Positions 45,205 to 54,336 of a stretch of 57,698 bases of DNA are shown here, piece after piece (the first letter of the stretch is position 1; each line of letters starts with the position of its first letter). Source of the DNA: Nitrospirota bacterium (GTDB lineage Bacteria; Nitrospirota; Thermodesulfovibrionia; Thermodesulfovibrionales; UBA6898); the NCBI GenBank assembly GCA_016214855.1, contig JACRMT010000017.1, positions 1-57,698 on the forward strand. Reading direction: 5' to 3'. The notes below the pieces were generated by a model. It worked only from the letters and a program-made list of their open reading frames with translations. It did not search any database and was not told the DNA's origin. The position numbers were made by a program, and so were the translations under genes.

Positions 45205-47496
45205 ATGCTGCAGGAACTGATCCTGATACTCACCCAATTCGGAGGCGGCCCGGGAGACCCGGCCAACAATGTCGTGCGTTTTCTTCTGGCTGCCTTTTTC
45301 TGGATCGTGCTTTTATTGGTCTCTTCCCGGATGTGGCGCACCTCAGCAGACCGCAGGCATCTTTATTTTTCGATCTCGGCCGCGGTCGGCGCCAGCAGGG
45401 AACTGTTCATGTTCAGTGCCGAATACGGCAGCTTCCGGGGATACATATCCTTCCCCACGATCTTCCGCTATTATCCGCCAATAGAGCACGCAGTTGCCAT
45501 ACTTTCGATCATCCTCATGGGGTACGCCTTTCTTCGCTTTTATTTCAGTTTTGAACGCCTCTCACGCATCTTCCTGATCTACAGTTCGCTCCTTACGGCA
45601 ATTGTCTATATCATTATTGCCCCTCTCTGGACAAGATTCCTGGACGCAACTGCGCGGGCCTCGCTTGATGGCGCACTTTTTATCGGCGCTGCATTCCATG
45701 ATTTTTCAGGGGACCTGATATTTCGTCTGTTAGGGGCACTTGTTTCCTTTCTGATCCTCGGCTCGTTCCTGTATTCAAAGACCGGAACAAAAAAGTTCCC
45801 GTGGCTGGCATTTATTGCATTCTTTTTCTTTTTTATGGATGACGCTCTTCAGGCGGTAAATGATCTGAACGCTGATCGTTATGCGCCTGTATTTGCCCCG
45901 CTGCGCCACAACCTTCATATTTGGGCCATCGCACTTCTTGTGGGGGTCTACTGGTGGGAGATCACTCAGGAGCTGAAAATTAAGCGGCAGTTCCTCCAAA
46001 GCATGCTGGATGCCATTCCTGACATGATCTTTTATAAAGACACTCAGGGCGCTTACCTGGGCTGCAACCAGAACTATGCCGCCACTATTATCGGCAGGCC
46101 AAAAGATCAGATCGTCGGCCGCGCCGAATCCGATTTTATTGCAGACCCTGAACTGGCACAGTTCCTCCGCAAGACCGATCTGGACTGTATCAGTACAAAT
46201 ACATCCCGCTCTGACGAACGGCTGCACACCCTGGCAGACGGCAGGAGAGTGCTCCTGGAGACCATCCGGACCCCATTTCTTGATAATGAGGGAAAGATAG
46301 GCGGCCTGATAGGCATCTCCCGCGACATCACCGAACGCAGACACCTTGAGGAACAGCTTCGCCATTCCCAAAAAATGGAGGTGATAGGACAGCTTGCCGG
46401 CGGGGTGGCCCACGACTTCAATAATATCCTCTCCGTGATCACCGGGTACGGCGAATTGGCGCTCATGCGCATAGAAAAGGATGATCCGCTGCGTCCTAAT
46501 ATCGAACATATACAGGCCGCGGCAGAGCGGGCAGCCCGTCTGACCGGGAGCCTCCTCGCGTTCAGCCACAAACAGCCGCTTAATGTTAAGGTATTCGATC
46601 TGAATCCGGTCCTCCATAATATTGAAAAGTGGCTTAAGAGGATCATCGGCGAAGATATAGACCTTAGTATAGCCTTCGCAGATGAACCCCTCACGGTTTC
46701 TGCCGACAGCGGCCAGATCGAGCAGATTATGATGAATCTGGCTGCCAATGCCAGAGATGCAATGCCGGGCGGAGGATCGCTGGTCATGCAATTGCAGCGC
46801 TATGAACTGGACTCCTCCTTTGTTGAAATCCACCGCTATGGAACGCCAGGGCAATATGCCATGCTCATCGTTTCTGACACCGGCAGGGGTATGGACGAAA
46901 CGACCCGGCAAAAGATATTTGAGCCTTTTTTTACCACCAAAGCGATGGGGAAAGGGACAGGTCTCGGCCTGGCTATCGTATACGGGATCGTCAAACAGCA
47001 CAACGGCTTTATTAATGTGTACAGCGAGTTAGGGAAAGGAACTGTATTCAAGGTCTATATTCCTCTTTGCGATGCCGGGATAAGCTATGAGGGCATTTTA
47101 GCCCCCTCCTTGCAATTGAAGGGCAGAGAAACAATCCTGGTTGCAGAAGATGACGAGCATGTGCGCGGAGTCGTGCTGGCGACACTGAAAAAATTCGACT
47201 ATGACATAATCCTTGCTGAAGACGGGCAGGATGCTGTTGAAAAGTTCAAGAAGAATGCTGACAGGATCCAGCTCATCCTGATGGACATCATCATGCCAGG
47301 GCTGAATGGCAAAGATGCGGCCGAACAGATCAGGCAGATCCAGCCGGATGCCGCAATTCTCTTTACCAGTGGATATACCGCGGACATCATTCAGGGGCGG
47401 GGAGAACTTGACGCAGGAGAAGAACTCATCATGAAACCGGTCAAACCTGCTGAACTGTTGCGAAGGATCCGGAAGATGCTCGATGATAAGCAATAG
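45205..47496 (+). CDS. Hybrid sensor histidine kinase with membrane domain, PAS and receiver
   Basis: 763 residues. About seven membrane helices fill the first 260 residues. A PAS domain follows ([20 protein letters not shown]). The HisKA box is [20 protein letters not shown] with the phospho-His, and HATPase motifs are [23 protein letters not shown] and [15 protein letters not shown]-terminal receiver domain has Asp in [12 protein letters not shown]. It is an HDFNNIL-type kinase; the signal is unknown. AAGGAGATATCGG precedes ATG 45205. It precedes rtcB by 38 nt, so co-transcription is possible. Confidence 0.93.
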   Translation: MLQELILILTQFGGGPGDPANNVVRFLLAAFFWIVLLLVSSRMWRTSADRRHLYFSISAAVGASRELFMFSAEYGSFRGYISFPTIFRYYPPIEHAVAILSIILMGYAFLRFYFSFERLSRIFLIYSSLLTAIVYIIIAPLWTRFLDATARASLDGALFIGAAFHDFSGDLIFRLLGALVSFLILGSFLYSKTGTKKFPWLAFIAFFFFFMDDALQAVNDLNADRYAPVFAPLRHNLHIWAIALLVGVYWWEITQELKIKRQFLQSMLDAIPDMIFYKDTQGAYLGCNQNYAATIIGRPKDQIVGRAESDFIADPELAQFLRKTDLDCISTNTSRSDERLHTLADGRRVLLETIRTPFLDNEGKIGGLIGISRDITERRHLEEQLRHSQKMEVIGQLAGGVAHDFNNILSVITGYGELALMRIEKDDPLRPNIEHIQAAAERAARLTGSLLAFSHKQPLNVKVFDLNPVLHNIEKWLKRIIGEDIDLSIAFADEPLTVSADSGQIEQIMMNLAANARDAMPGGGSLVMQLQRYELDSSFVEIHRYGTPGQYAMLIVSDTGRGMDETTRQKIFEPFFTTKAMGKGTGLGLAIVYGIVKQHNGFINVYSELGKGTVFKVYIPLCDAGISYEGILAPSLQLKGRETILVAEDDEHVRGVVLATLKKFDYDIILAEDGQDAVEKFKKNADRIQLILMDIIMPGLNGKDAAEQIRQIQPDAAILFTSGYTADIIQGRGELDAGEELIMKPVKPAELLRRIRKMLDDKQ

Positions 47497-47534
47497 ACTG
47501 CCTCATGAGAGAGATTTTCAAGAAAGGAGAACCC

Positions 47535-48980
47535 ATGTCTCTTGAAAAACTGAAACGGCTTGATGACACGAGACTTGAGGTGCCGGTCTCATACAGGGAC
47601 GGCATGCAGGTCCCCGGCATTATCTATGTTGACAGGACCCTTGAAAAGGATCTGGAGGCATCAGCCATCGAGCAGGTGGCGAATGTTGCCACGCTTCCCG
47701 GCATAGTCAGGGCATCCCTTGCCATGCCAGATATCCATAACGGGTATGGGTTTCCGATAGGCGGCGTTGCAGCCTTTGACCTGCAGGACGGGATTGTCTC
47801 GCCCGGAGGCGTCGGTTACGACATAAACTGAGGCGTCCGCCTCCTCAGGAGCAACCTGATGAAACAGGACCTGCTCCCGCGGATCAGGGACCTCGTCGAG
47901 GTCCTGTACAGGGAGATTCCCTCAGGTGTCGGATCCAAGGGCAAGATACGCCTCAGCCTCGGTGACGAGAAACAGGTGCTGATCAAAGGCGCACGATGGG
48001 CTGTAGAAAGCGGGTATGGTGAAGCATCCGACCTTGAACGTATCGAATCCCACGGCTGCATTGAGGGCGCTGACCCAACACTAATCAGCAGCAAGGCATA
48101 CGAGCGCGGACAGGCGCAGCAGGGAACGTTAGGTTCAGGCAACCATTTCCTTGAGATACAGTATGTTGACAAGATCTATGATGATCGGGCAGCTGACGGA
48201 TTTGGGCTTTTTGAAGGACAGGTAACGATCATGATCCATACAGGATCGAGGGGATTCGGCCACCAGGTATGCACTGACTTTCTGGAGGTGATGGAGCGCG
48301 CAGCAAAGAAATACCGGATCACGCTCCATGATAAAGAGCTTGCCTGTGCGCCGGTATCGAGTCCGGAAGCCCAGGACTATCTTGGCGCCATGCGTGCTGC
48401 CGCAAACTATGCCTGGGCCAACAGACAGTGCATCATGCATTGGACACGTGAGGCCTTTATGAAGGCATTGGGCGCCTCTCCCAGGGAACTTGGCATGCAG
48501 CTTATCTACGATGTTGCCCATAACATCGCTAAGATCGAAGAGCATACAGTACATGGTCAAAAGAAGAAGCTCGTGGTGCATAGGAAGGGAGCTACGCGGG
48601 CGTTCCCTCCGGGACATCCTGAACTGCCTGATGCATACCGGCATCTCGGCCAGCCGGTCCTGATCCCCGGCGACATGGGAAGGGCATCCTATGTTCTGTC
48701 AGGCACAGAAAAGGCAATGCAGGAGACCTTCGGTTCGACCTGCCATGGCGCCGGCAGAGTAATGTCGCGCCACCAGGCAATACGCCGCGCAAAGGGCCGT
48801 GCAATCTGGCGGGAAATGGAAGACAAGGGCATCATCGTGCGGTCAGCAGGAAGGGAGACGCTTGCTGAAGAGATGTCAGAGGCATACAAGGATATCTCAA
48901 ATGTCGTGGATGTGGTGCATAAAGCAGGGATATCGACAAAAGTGGCGCGCTTGCGGCCGATGGGAGTGGTGAAGGGATGA
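47535..48980 (+). CDS. rtcB: RtcB RNA ligase with in-frame TGA at the active-site Cys (probable selenoprotein)
   Basis: 481 codons including TGA 99 (47829-47831), the same length as archaeal RtcB. GVGYDIN-TGA-GVRLL replaces the family's GVGYDINCGVRLL, so the stop falls on the Mn-binding cysteine (Cys98 in Pyrococcus horikoshii RtcB). All other catalytic residues remain: His204 in GSGNHF, His235 in IHTGSRG, His329 in VAHNIAK and the GMP-accepting His404 in [10 protein letters not shown]. RtcB joins 2',3'-cyclic-phosphate or 3'-phosphate RNA ends to 5'-OH ends with GTP. AAAGGAG precedes ATG 47535. Selenocysteine insertion is inferred; the Sec machinery genes are outside the window. An alternative is restart at ATG 47859. 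Confidence 0.88.
47829..47883 (+). promoter_or_regulatory. Candidate bacterial SECIS element in rtcB
   Basis: Two competing folds follow the TGA. Fold A: TCAGG (47845-47849), loop AGCAA, CCTGA (47855-47859). Its loop begins 19 nt after TGA with G as second base, as bacterial SECIS models expect. Fold B: TCCGC/GCGGA, GGAGC/GCTCC and CCTG/CAGG (47836-47883) with loop ATGAAA. Both are within the known spacing range. Not tested by energy calculation. Confidence 0.55.
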
Positions 48981-48988
48981 AAAAAGAC

Positions 48989-49022
48989 AGCGGTCAGTTA
49001 TCAGCTGTCAGCTATCAGCATG
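48989..49022. repeat. GCTATCAGC-type repeat after rtcB
   Basis: CAGCGGTCAGTTATCAGC, then TGTCAGCTATCAGC. Same unit family as the insertion in nagZ, here in an intergenic position between rtcB and mqnA. Confidence 0.7.
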
Positions 49023-49113
49023 GCAACAAACCGCCTGCTTTGATCCATCGCCTTCTTGTTGTTTTCTCCATGCTGAATTCTGTCTTCTGTATTCTATATG
49101 CTAAGGTATTTTC

Positions 49114-49938
49114 ATGAAACTCAGAATCGGCAAGATCTCCTATGCCAATGTCTGGCCCATCTTTTATATGCTTGAAAAAGAGGCAGACTGCTCGTCCTAT
49201 GAGTTCCTTGAGGGCGTGCCCTCAGCCCTCAATCAGATGCTCAGGCAGGGCAGCATCGATATCAGCCCTTCCTCTTCCATCGAATATCTGAAGAACCCGG
49301 ACATATACGATATCATCGAAAACCATTCGATCGATTCGAACGGGCCGGTTGGAAGCGTCCTGCTCTTCAGCAAAAAACCGCTGGAAGAACTTGAAGGAGA
49401 GACGATCCTGACGACCTCCCAGTCTGAGACATCCATTGCCCTGCTTCAGATAATCTGCAGGAAATTTTACGGGCTCACCTGCAGCTATGCACCGTCAGCA
49501 GAACCGATCGGAAACGCGATCGCGACTCATGCAGCATATCTCCTGATCGGCGATGACGCACTCACCCAGTCAGGGAAGTGGCCTGACCTGCATATCTATG
49601 ATCTGGGGCAGCTCTGGACCGAACATACCGGACTTCCCTTCACCTATGCGCTCTGGCTTTTGAGAAAGGAAAGCCGCAGGGAAAAAGAAGCACTCATCAA
49701 AAGATTTGTGATCGATCTTGAAGGCGCCCGGCAGCGTGCGCTGGCCGATCTCGCTGGCATTGCAGCAGTATCGCCCTTCAGAGGCATACTCTCAGAGACG
49801 CAGCTCGTCGATTACTGGAGGGGCATATCCTATTCCTTCGGTGCCGACCATAAGAAAGGGTTCGATCTCTTCAGGCAGTACGCCTCAGAACTCGGCCTGC
49901 TTTCTCCTTCTTCCCGAAAAAGAAGCCTGTTTCCCTAA
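49114..49938 (+). CDS. mqnA: Chorismate dehydratase MqnA
   Basis: 274 residues. KLRIGKISYANVWPIFYML, GSIDISPSSSIEYL and GPVGSVLLFSKKPLEEL with TTSQSETSIALL are typical of MqnA, a solute-binding-protein-like fold. It converts chorismate to 3-enolpyruvyl-benzoate, the first step of the futalosine route to menaquinone. Other mqn genes are not in the window. No signal peptide, as expected for a cytosolic enzyme. Confidence 0.9.
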   Translation: MKLRIGKISYANVWPIFYMLEKEADCSSYEFLEGVPSALNQMLRQGSIDISPSSSIEYLKNPDIYDIIENHSIDSNGPVGSVLLFSKKPLEELEGETILTTSQSETSIALLQIICRKFYGLTCSYAPSAEPIGNAIATHAAYLLIGDDALTQSGKWPDLHIYDLGQLWTEHTGLPFTYALWLLRKESRREKEALIKRFVIDLEGARQRALADLAGIAAVSPFRGILSETQLVDYWRGISYSFGADHKKGFDLFRQYASELGLLSPSSRKRSLFP

Positions 49939-49987
49939 AGCGGAATTTTTCTCTTGCATAGCATGCCGTTTTTATTGTATTTTTTTA

Positions 49988-50003
49988 TGGCATAAAATTT
50001 GTA
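49988..50003 (+). promoter_or_regulatory. Possible sigma-54 promoter before the Lys/Ala-rich gene
   Basis: TGGCATAAAATTTGTA matches the -24/-12 pattern TGGCA-N-TTGC with GC replaced by GT; the GG to GT spacing is right (10 nt). It lies 65 nt before ATG 50068. A sigma-54 activator gene is 1.9 kb downstream. Confidence 0.3.
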
Positions 50004-50067
50004 ATTGTACTTATTGGATTACTTACTAAGCAGAGATTTATTCCAACATAAAAGGAGGTGAAGTATT

Positions 50068-50388
50068 ATGAAGAAAGTTTTGGCACTTATTATTGCTCTC
50101 ATGTTCGCATTTGCCGTCACAGCAGCTTTTGCTGCAGATGCTCCGAAGGCTGAGGAGAAGAAAGCTCCTGCAAAGGCTGAAGAGAAGAAAGCTGACGACA
50201 AGGCTGTAGACAAGAAAGCCGCAAAGAAGGCAAAGAAGACAAAGGATGCTCCGAAGGCTGAAGACAAAAAGGCTGCTGCTCCTGCAAAGGTGGAGGAAAA
50301 GAAGCCTGCTGCTCCTGCACCTGCTGCAGCTCCGAAAGCTGAAGAGAAGAAGCCCGCTGCTCCTGCAAAGAAGTCAGCCGGTTACTAA
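50068..50388 (+). CDS. Exported Lys/Ala/Pro-rich low-complexity protein
   Basis: 106 residues. A clear signal peptide (MKKVLALIIALMFAFAVTAA, cut after FAA) is followed by about 80 residues of APKAEEKK/PAAPAK repeats and a final SAGY. The mature protein is disordered and highly basic-acidic. It could be a periplasmic linker or envelope-binding protein, but no function is assigned. A very strong Shine-Dalgarno (AAAGGAGGTGA) and a strong terminator suggest high expression from a single-gene transcript. Confidence 0.75.
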   Translation: MKKVLALIIALMFAFAVTAAFAADAPKAEEKKAPAKAEEKKADDKAVDKKAAKKAKKTKDAPKAEDKKAAAPAKVEEKKPAAPAPAAAPKAEEKKPAAPAKKSAGY

Positions 50389-50411
50389 TTTTTATTGAGC
50401 CTCAAAACAGA

Positions 50412-50447
50412 AAGACCTTCCCGGAGCAGACGCTCCGGGAAGGTCTT
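50412..50447 (+). terminator. Strong hairpin terminator after the Lys/Ala-rich gene
   Basis: A perfect 16-bp stem: AAGACCTTCCCGGAGC (50412-50427), loop AGAC, GCTCCGGGAAGGTCTT (50432-50447), then CTCAT. The T-run is short but the stem is very stable, and it lies 24 nt after the stop. Confidence 0.8.
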
Positions 50448-50505
50448 CTCATACTAAGACCGTTCTGCATTGACAGACCGGAGCGGATTCCTTAACAATA
50501 ACACC

Positions 50506-51957
50506 ATGCAGATTATCAGAAACAGGATCCGGGACTATTTTCTCAGACTTTCCCTGAACCAGAAACTCGTGGCCATGATGTTGATGCTCAGCATCATATT
50601 GCTGACCATCTATTTCTTTCTCTATCTCCAGACAGAAAAGGCGATGTACCGCGAGTTCGAGAACCAGACCGTGGAACTGTCCAAGGCTATTCAGGTCGGC
50701 GTAGAAGAAGTGACCAGCACTGGCGCAACTGATGAAAAAAGGCTTCAGGACTATCTGAAGAAGCTGAATACACGGGGGGTCAAAGAGATCTCGATCATCA
50801 ACAACAGTTCTGACAAGATAATCTCCAGTACGAACCCGGTCAAGGTCGGGAAAGACGTTTCTGCCAAACGGAAAGAACTGATCGTCAAGGCCGAACTCGG
50901 AGAGACCGTTGCCGGCGAAGGCCATGCATATAATGTCATCATCCCTGTTGTTGCAGGAGAAAAGCATTTTGGCTATATCCATCTGACGATCAATACCGAC
51001 GATTTTTCTGCGTTTTCGCGAAAGCGTCTTTTTGCCAGGCTCTTCGCCGTCATTTTCGTCTTCGGCATCGGCATGCTCCTGACCGTGTACCTTGCCAAGA
51101 GCTATACCAAACCGATCGAAGAGGTTGTGCGGGTGGCTCAAAGCGTTGCAGCAGGCAATCTGAATCATGAGCTGAACGCTGACAGGAAAGATGAGATAGG
51201 GAAACTGGCACAGAGCTTCAATTTCATGGTCGAGCGTCTCAGAGAACAGCGCGACCTCGAGGAGAAGCTGAGAAAGGCAGAACACCTTGCAGGCATCGGT
51301 CAGTTCGCTACAAGCATTGCCCATGAGATCAAGAACCCGCTTAATTTTATCAGCCTTTCGATCGACCTGATCAGGGAAAAATATAAACCGGCGGACAGCG
51401 CTACGCAGGGGAATTTCGACTCCATGATCGTGAACATCAAAAAAGAGATCCAGCGGGTGAGCAGGTTTGCCGAGAGTTTCCTTGAATATGGAAGACCGCT
51501 TGAACTGAACCGCCAGTTGACCGACATGGGCAAGCTTATCGATGAAGTGATCGATCTTGTGACGGTCAAGGCACAGATGGAGAATATCGAGATCCGGAAG
51601 TCCTTCGAATCACTGCCGGAGCTTTTCGTTGACCCTGAGTTCATCAAGACCTGCCTGTACAACATCATCCTCAATGCGTTTCAGGCAATGCCGGCAGGAG
51701 GAATACTTGCCGTCACGACAAAACAGCATCTCAACAGTTTTCTCTTCATCATCGAAGATACCGGCATCGGCATTCCCGAGGACAGCATATCACGGGTCTT
51801 TGACCCCTTCTTTACAACAAAGACCACGGGGCTTGGACTGGGACTTGCCTTGACCAAAAGGGTCATTGAAGAACATAAGGGCAAGGTCGAAATAGAAAGC
51901 GAAAATGGCAGAGGCACCACCTTTACCATAACCCTGCCGTTGGAAAGAGAGGCATGA
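50506..51957 (+). CDS. Sensor histidine kinase, NtrB/AtoS-like
   Basis: About 483 residues from ATG 50506. A first membrane helix (KLVAMMLMLSIILLTIYFFL) and a periplasmic sensor region of about 150 residues are followed by a second helix (LFAVIFVFGIGMLLTVYLAK). HAMP, HisKA (SIAHEIKNPLNFISLSIDLI with phospho-His) and HATPase (NIILNAFQAMPAGG, GIGIPEDS, GLGLGLALTKRVIEEHKG) complete it. It probably phosphorylates the sigma-54 regulator that starts 2 nt after its stop. No good Shine-Dalgarno is seen; TTG 50470 is another option. Confidence 0.9.
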   Translation: MQIIRNRIRDYFLRLSLNQKLVAMMLMLSIILLTIYFFLYLQTEKAMYREFENQTVELSKAIQVGVEEVTSTGATDEKRLQDYLKKLNTRGVKEISIINNSSDKIISSTNPVKVGKDVSAKRKELIVKAELGETVAGEGHAYNVIIPVVAGEKHFGYIHLTINTDDFSAFSRKRLFARLFAVIFVFGIGMLLTVYLAKSYTKPIEEVVRVAQSVAAGNLNHELNADRKDEIGKLAQSFNFMVERLREQRDLEEKLRKAEHLAGIGQFATSIAHEIKNPLNFISLSIDLIREKYKPADSATQGNFDSMIVNIKKEIQRVSRFAESFLEYGRPLELNRQLTDMGKLIDEVIDLVTVKAQMENIEIRKSFESLPELFVDPEFIKTCLYNIILNAFQAMPAGGILAVTTKQHLNSFLFIIEDTGIGIPEDSISRVFDPFFTTKTTGLGLGLALTKRVIEEHKGKVEIESENGRGTTFTITLPLEREA

Positions 51958-51958
51958 T

Positions 51959-53338
51959 ATGGCAGTGATCCTCGTTGTTGACGACGAACCCCTGCAGCGG
52001 GATATCCTGAAGACAATCCTTGACGATGAGGGATACGAAACGCATACCGCGGCATCAGGAGAAGAAGCGCTCAGGACCATCGGGAAATTCCATCCTGATG
52101 TGATCCTCACCGATCTCAAAATGGAAGGCATGGGCGGCATAGAACTTCTTGCAGCAGCGCGGGCCGAGGACTCTTCTCTGACATTCATTGTTATGACAGC
52201 CCACGGCACAGTCGGCTCAGCGGTCGAAGCGATGAAAAAGGGCGCATTTGACTATCTCCAGAAGCCGCTCGAAAAGGACAACCTGCTCATTACCGTCAGG
52301 CGGGCAACTGAACATGCTGAACTCCTGAAAGAGAACCTGCAGCTCAAGAAAGAACTCTATGACCGGTTCAGGATGGAAGGCATTGTCGGCAGATCACCGA
52401 AGATGCAGGACGCGATCGAGATCATGAAGAAGGTCTCAGGCAGCCCGGCAACGGTGCTGATCATCGGGGAGAGCGGAACCGGAAAAGAGCTGATAGCACG
52501 GGCGATCCATTATAACAGCCCGCGTCGCACCAAGCCGTTTATCGCGCTGAATTGCGCTGCCATACCCGAGAATTTATTTGAGAGCGAGCTGTTCGGTTAT
52601 GAGCCGGGTGCCTTCACCGGCGCCTCGGCACGCAAGATCGGCCTTTTCGAGGCGGCAAACAACGGCACGCTCTTCCTTGACGAGATCGGCGATATGCCGC
52701 TCATGATGCAGTCAAAACTGCTCCGGGTCCTTCAGGACAGGGAGATCAGAAGACTTGGCGGCAAGGACCCCATCAAGATCGACGTCAGGATCATCACCGC
52801 AACGAACAAGGACCTGGTAAAGGAACTCTCGAAGGGAGGGTTCAGGGAGGATCTGTACTACCGGCTCAAGGTCGTTACGATCCAGCTTCCGCCGCTCAGA
52901 GAACGGAAGGAGGACATACCGGCGCTGGTGGAATTTTTCAGGGCAAAATACAACAGCGAGTTCGGCAAGCGTATAAAGGGTGTTGACCAGCCCTCGCTTA
53001 AGGCGCTTGTTGAATATTCCTGGCCGGGCAACATCCGGCAGCTGGAATCGGTCATCGAACGCGCAGTCATCATGAGCGATCATGATGCGATCAGCCTGAA
53101 AGATATAAAAAGCGAACTCGGTAATTCTCAGCCTGCCGAACTCTTTGATTTTGATCTCGGCGACAACGGCATTAATTTCGAAGAGCTCGAGAAGAACCTC
53201 TTGAAGAAGGCGATGGCCAGATCGAACGGAGTTGTTGCCAAGGCCGCAAAGCTTCTCGGCATGAGCTACAAGACCTTCTGGTACCGCTGGGAAAAGATCA
53301 GCATGGAGCCTGCCTCAAAAAAAGCTGCTGATGAATAA
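51959..53338 (+). CDS. Sigma-54-dependent response regulator, NtrC family
   Basis: 459 residues. Receiver domain with DDE at the N-terminus and phospho-Asp in [15 protein letters not shown]+ domain with Walker [17 protein letters not shown], the sigma-54-contacting GAFTGA, and Walker [13 protein letters not shown]-terminal Fis-type helix-turn-helix ([20 protein letters not shown]). It activates sigma-54 promoters when phosphorylated by the adjacent kinase. Targets are unknown; the TGGCA-like site at 49988 is one candidate. Confidence 0.95.
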   Translation: MAVILVVDDEPLQRDILKTILDDEGYETHTAASGEEALRTIGKFHPDVILTDLKMEGMGGIELLAAARAEDSSLTFIVMTAHGTVGSAVEAMKKGAFDYLQKPLEKDNLLITVRRATEHAELLKENLQLKKELYDRFRMEGIVGRSPKMQDAIEIMKKVSGSPATVLIIGESGTGKELIARAIHYNSPRRTKPFIALNCAAIPENLFESELFGYEPGAFTGASARKIGLFEAANNGTLFLDEIGDMPLMMQSKLLRVLQDREIRRLGGKDPIKIDVRIITATNKDLVKELSKGGFREDLYYRLKVVTIQLPPLRERKEDIPALVEFFRAKYNSEFGKRIKGVDQPSLKALVEYSWPGNIRQLESVIERAVIMSDHDAISLKDIKSELGNSQPAELFDFDLGDNGINFEELEKNLLKKAMARSNGVVAKAAKLLGMSYKTFWYRWEKISMEPASKKAADE

Positions 53339-54047
53339 TTCGGATCATCCCGCCCGGCTCATCTCAGACCAGCTCAGCCTCCCCTTTCTCCGCGATGAAC
53401 ATGCTCTGCGCTCTTCCCTGAAGAAACTGTTAGGAAAAGATATCGGGCTCACCCTTACCGACAACAGGACAAGCATGCTTTCAATAAGAAAGGAATCGGA
53501 AAAGCTCAGTCTCCGCATGCACCGAATATTTCTTGAAGCAGAAGAAGCTGTTATCCGGGCAGTTGCCGACTTTATCAAAAACAGGAGGTCTGCCCGTCCG
53601 GTGCTTCAGGCCTTTATTCGCGCTCAGAGCAGTTCACTGAGATCCCGGACACCGCGGAAAAGGACAGCCTTGCTCAGGACAGAAGGGGCCTGCCACTGCC
53701 TTGCGTCATTGTTCGATAATGTCAATGCCGCCTATTTTCAGGGAGAGATTACTGCCTCGATCACCTGGGGCAGGAGGGCGTCCGGCAGGAGAACCCGGCG
53801 CGTGACGCTTGGGAGCTATTGCCGGGATTCCGGAACCATCAGAATTAACCCTCTGCTTGACCGGCAGACCGTGCCGTCTTTCTTCCTTGAGTTCATCATC
53901 TACCATGAAATGCTCCATGCGTCCCTGGGCACGGTGGTCAGAAATGGAAGGCGCTCAGTCCATTTCAGGGAGTTCCGCCAACGAGAAAAGCAGTTCGCCG
54001 CCTATGAGCAGGCGATCGTCTGGGAGAAAGAACACCTCGCCAGGTGA
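53331..54047 (+). CDS. SprT-like zinc metallopeptidase-family protein
   Basis: 238 residues. FFLEFIIYHEMLHASLG carries a zinc HExxH-type motif (HEMLH), with a third histidine likely in RSVHFREFRQRE. NVNAAYFQGEITASITWGRR is the usual SprT-like lead-in, where the enzyme domain is about 120 residues. The N-terminal 100 residues are helical and basic. The start overlaps the response regulator gene by 8 nt, so the three genes form an operon. The substrate is unknown; SprT relatives act on DNA-protein crosslinks or as chaperone-like proteases. Confidence 0.75.
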   Translation: MNNSDHPARLISDQLSLPFLRDEHALRSSLKKLLGKDIGLTLTDNRTSMLSIRKESEKLSLRMHRIFLEAEEAVIRAVADFIKNRRSARPVLQAFIRAQSSSLRSRTPRKRTALLRTEGACHCLASLFDNVNAAYFQGEITASITWGRRASGRRTRRVTLGSYCRDSGTIRINPLLDRQTVPSFFLEFIIYHEMLHASLGTVVRNGRRSVHFREFRQREKQFAAYEQAIVWEKEHLAR

Positions 54048-54082
54048 TCTGCATTGTTCCTACTGAAGCTGCTCAGGTTGTT

Positions 54083-54172
54083 TAGACTGTAGTCTGTAAG
54101 TATAGACTAACGACTAAACAGTTTCAGACTAAAAACCTATTAGTCTAAACACCTACAGACTATCTACCTATC
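54083..54172. repeat. Cluster of AGACTA/TAGTCT motifs
   Basis: AGACT or its complement occurs six times in 90 bp, including the inverted pair AGACT-GT-AGTCT at 54084-54095 and AGACTA...TAGTCT flanking 54126-54146. The arrangement suggests clustered binding sites for a protein, or iteron-like sequence. Confidence 0.55.
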
Positions 54173-54276
54173 CTCTAACAAATTATGAAAAAAAGTTAAT
54201 CCAATATTCATCTCAACTTCAGAGAGATTGCATAACATATGTATCCGAGAATACCTCGGAACCCTCCATTACCCTC

Positions 54277-54305
54277 GGGCCCTGCAATGCAGGGCCCCTT
54301 TTTTT
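54277..54305 (+). terminator. Intrinsic terminator
   Basis: GGGCCCTGC (54277-54285), loop AAT, GCAGGGCCC (54289-54297), then C and seven T's. It is a near-ideal plus-strand terminator, 230 nt after the SprT-like gene. Confidence 0.9.
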
Positions 54306-54336
54306 GACTCACAGCGTTGAAAACCCCTTCATCTCA

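Larger units (their letters stand above)
54048..54336. other. Structured intergenic region
   Basis: No protein gene is seen. It holds a cluster of AGACTA/TAGTCT motifs (54083-54172), a short hairpin CCGAG/CTCGG (54245-54259) and an intrinsic terminator (54277-54305). The combination could be the 3' leader of the upstream operon or an independent small RNA. Confidence 0.5.

Noticed and set aside
47829-47831. TGA in rtcB as evidence of a pseudogene or sequencing error
   Set aside because: The frame is intact for 382 further codons with every catalytic histidine, and the TGA lies exactly on the active-site cysteine. Chance placement there is unlikely. Read data could still overturn this.
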